Source: an uncultured Verrucomicrobia subdivision 3 bacterium (GTDB lineage: Bacteria; Verrucomicrobiota; Verrucomicrobiae; Limisphaerales; UBA11358). From it: 5,902 bases of DNA. The notes beneath the pieces were generated by a model. That model worked only from the letters and a program-made list of their open reading frames with translations. It was not told where the DNA came from and did not search any database. Positions within the stretch are counted from its first letter, which is position 1. Each line of letters begins with the position of its first letter. This document shows, piece by piece, positions 5,381-5,902 of the stretch. Both the position numbers and the translations under genes were made by a program. The DNA is taken from the NCBI GenBank assembly GCA_903847285.1, contig CAINDH010000063.1:1-5902 (forward strand). The letters run 5' to 3'.

Positions 5381-5902
5381 TTCTTCTTCGCGTGCACCTT
5401 CGCCGCAACTTTCAGGCGTAGGCCATTCAAGCGGATGAAGCCGGTGGCGTCGTCCTGGTTGTAAGCCTTGGTCGGGTCGGCTTCCATCGTGGCGATGTGC
5501 GGGTTGTAGAGGCTCACCGGAGATTTGCGGCCGCTGACCATGATGTTGCCCTTGTAGAGTTTCACGCGCACCGTGCCGGTGACGTTCTTCTGCGACTCCT
5601 CGACGTAGGCCTGGAGCGCGAGGCGTTCCGGCGCATACCAGAAGCCGTTATAGACGAGTTCGGCATATTTCGGGATGAGCGCGTCGCGTTGGTGCATGAC
5701 TTCGCGGTCCATCGTCAGGCTTTCCATCTGGCGATGCGCGAACAGCAGGATCGCGCCGCCGGGCGTCTCATATACGCCACGGGATTTCATGCCGACGAAA
5801 CGGTTCTCGACCAGGTCGAGCCGGCCAATGCCGTGCATCTTGCCCAGTTCGTTGAGAACGTGGAGCAGCGTCGCGGGGGACATACCCTCGCCGTTGATGG
5901 CC
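5377..5902 (-). CDS. argG: Argininosuccinate synthase, C-terminal 174 residues (N-terminus beyond window end)
   Basis: Family role: ATP-dependent joining of citrulline and aspartate to argininosuccinate, the penultimate step of arginine biosynthesis, in the cytosol. The visible part begins around [20 protein letters not shown], then the signature [19 protein letters not shown] and [14 protein letters not shown], which belong to the synthetase and multimerisation region. It continues with [41 protein letters not shown] and [17 protein letters not shown], and a lysine-rich end. The frame is still open at the window edge. The ATP-binding N-terminal domain (roughly the first 220-230 residues of about 400) lies outside. 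The sequence looks intact and GC-rich like a core gene. It overlaps the next gene by 4 bases. Confidence 0.97.
   Translation of the reverse strand, partial: AINGEGMSPATLLHVLNELGKMHGIGRLDLVENRFVGMKSRGVYETPGGAILLFAHRQMESLTMDREVMHQRDALIPKYAELVYNGFWYAPERLALQAYVEESQKNVTGTVRVKLYKGNIMVSGRKSPVSLYNPHIATMEADPTKAYNQDDATGFIRLNGLRLKVAAKVHAKKK

Overview
The window looks like a chromosomal segment of a Gram-negative environmental bacterium. My best guess is the Verrucomicrobiota/Planctomycetota group (for example the Pedosphaera/Limisphaerales side). This guess rests on weak Shine-Dalgarno sites, a large exported phosphodiesterase, and intergenic hairpin repeats of a style I associate with that group. No rRNA, tRNA, CRISPR array, integrase or transposase was seen, and the taxonomic call is inference only.

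Layout from left to right. (a) 2-172 (+) is the C-terminus of a zinc-type alcohol dehydrogenase. It runs tail to tail into a complete phosphonoacetaldehyde hydrolase-like HAD enzyme (222-1076, -). The two together suggest a phosphonate (C-P compound) catabolism locus entering from the left edge. (b) 1077-1827 is gene-poor and AT-richer, with one small hypothetical ORF (1361-1603, -) and possible gene debris. (c) 1828-2397 (+) is an orphan response regulator with an intact receiver domain. It lacks a recognisable output domain and may carry a frameshift in its tail. (d) 2447-4015 (-) is a complete exported type I phosphodiesterase/nucleotide pyrophosphatase-family enzyme, convergent with the regulator. 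(e) 4016-4648 is a 633-base intergenic region holding a terminator-like hairpin, a long inverted repeat with 32-base arms, and a quasi-symmetric four-hairpin palindromic element. (f) 4649-5380 (-) encodes an AT-richer DUF5677-like helical protein with a HEPN-like R-x6-H motif. Its GTG start overlaps the stop codon of argG (5377-5902, -, N-terminus outside the window).

How the genes relate. The dehydrogenase and phosphonatase-like genes probably share a metabolic theme. The argG-DUF5677 pair is arranged for co-transcription and translational coupling, although the sharp drop in GC suggests the second gene is an accessory acquisition. The regulator and the phosphodiesterase are neighbours with no visible functional link. 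The most unusual structures are the paired repeats at 4404-4653. The second ends exactly where the DUF5677-like reading frame stops.
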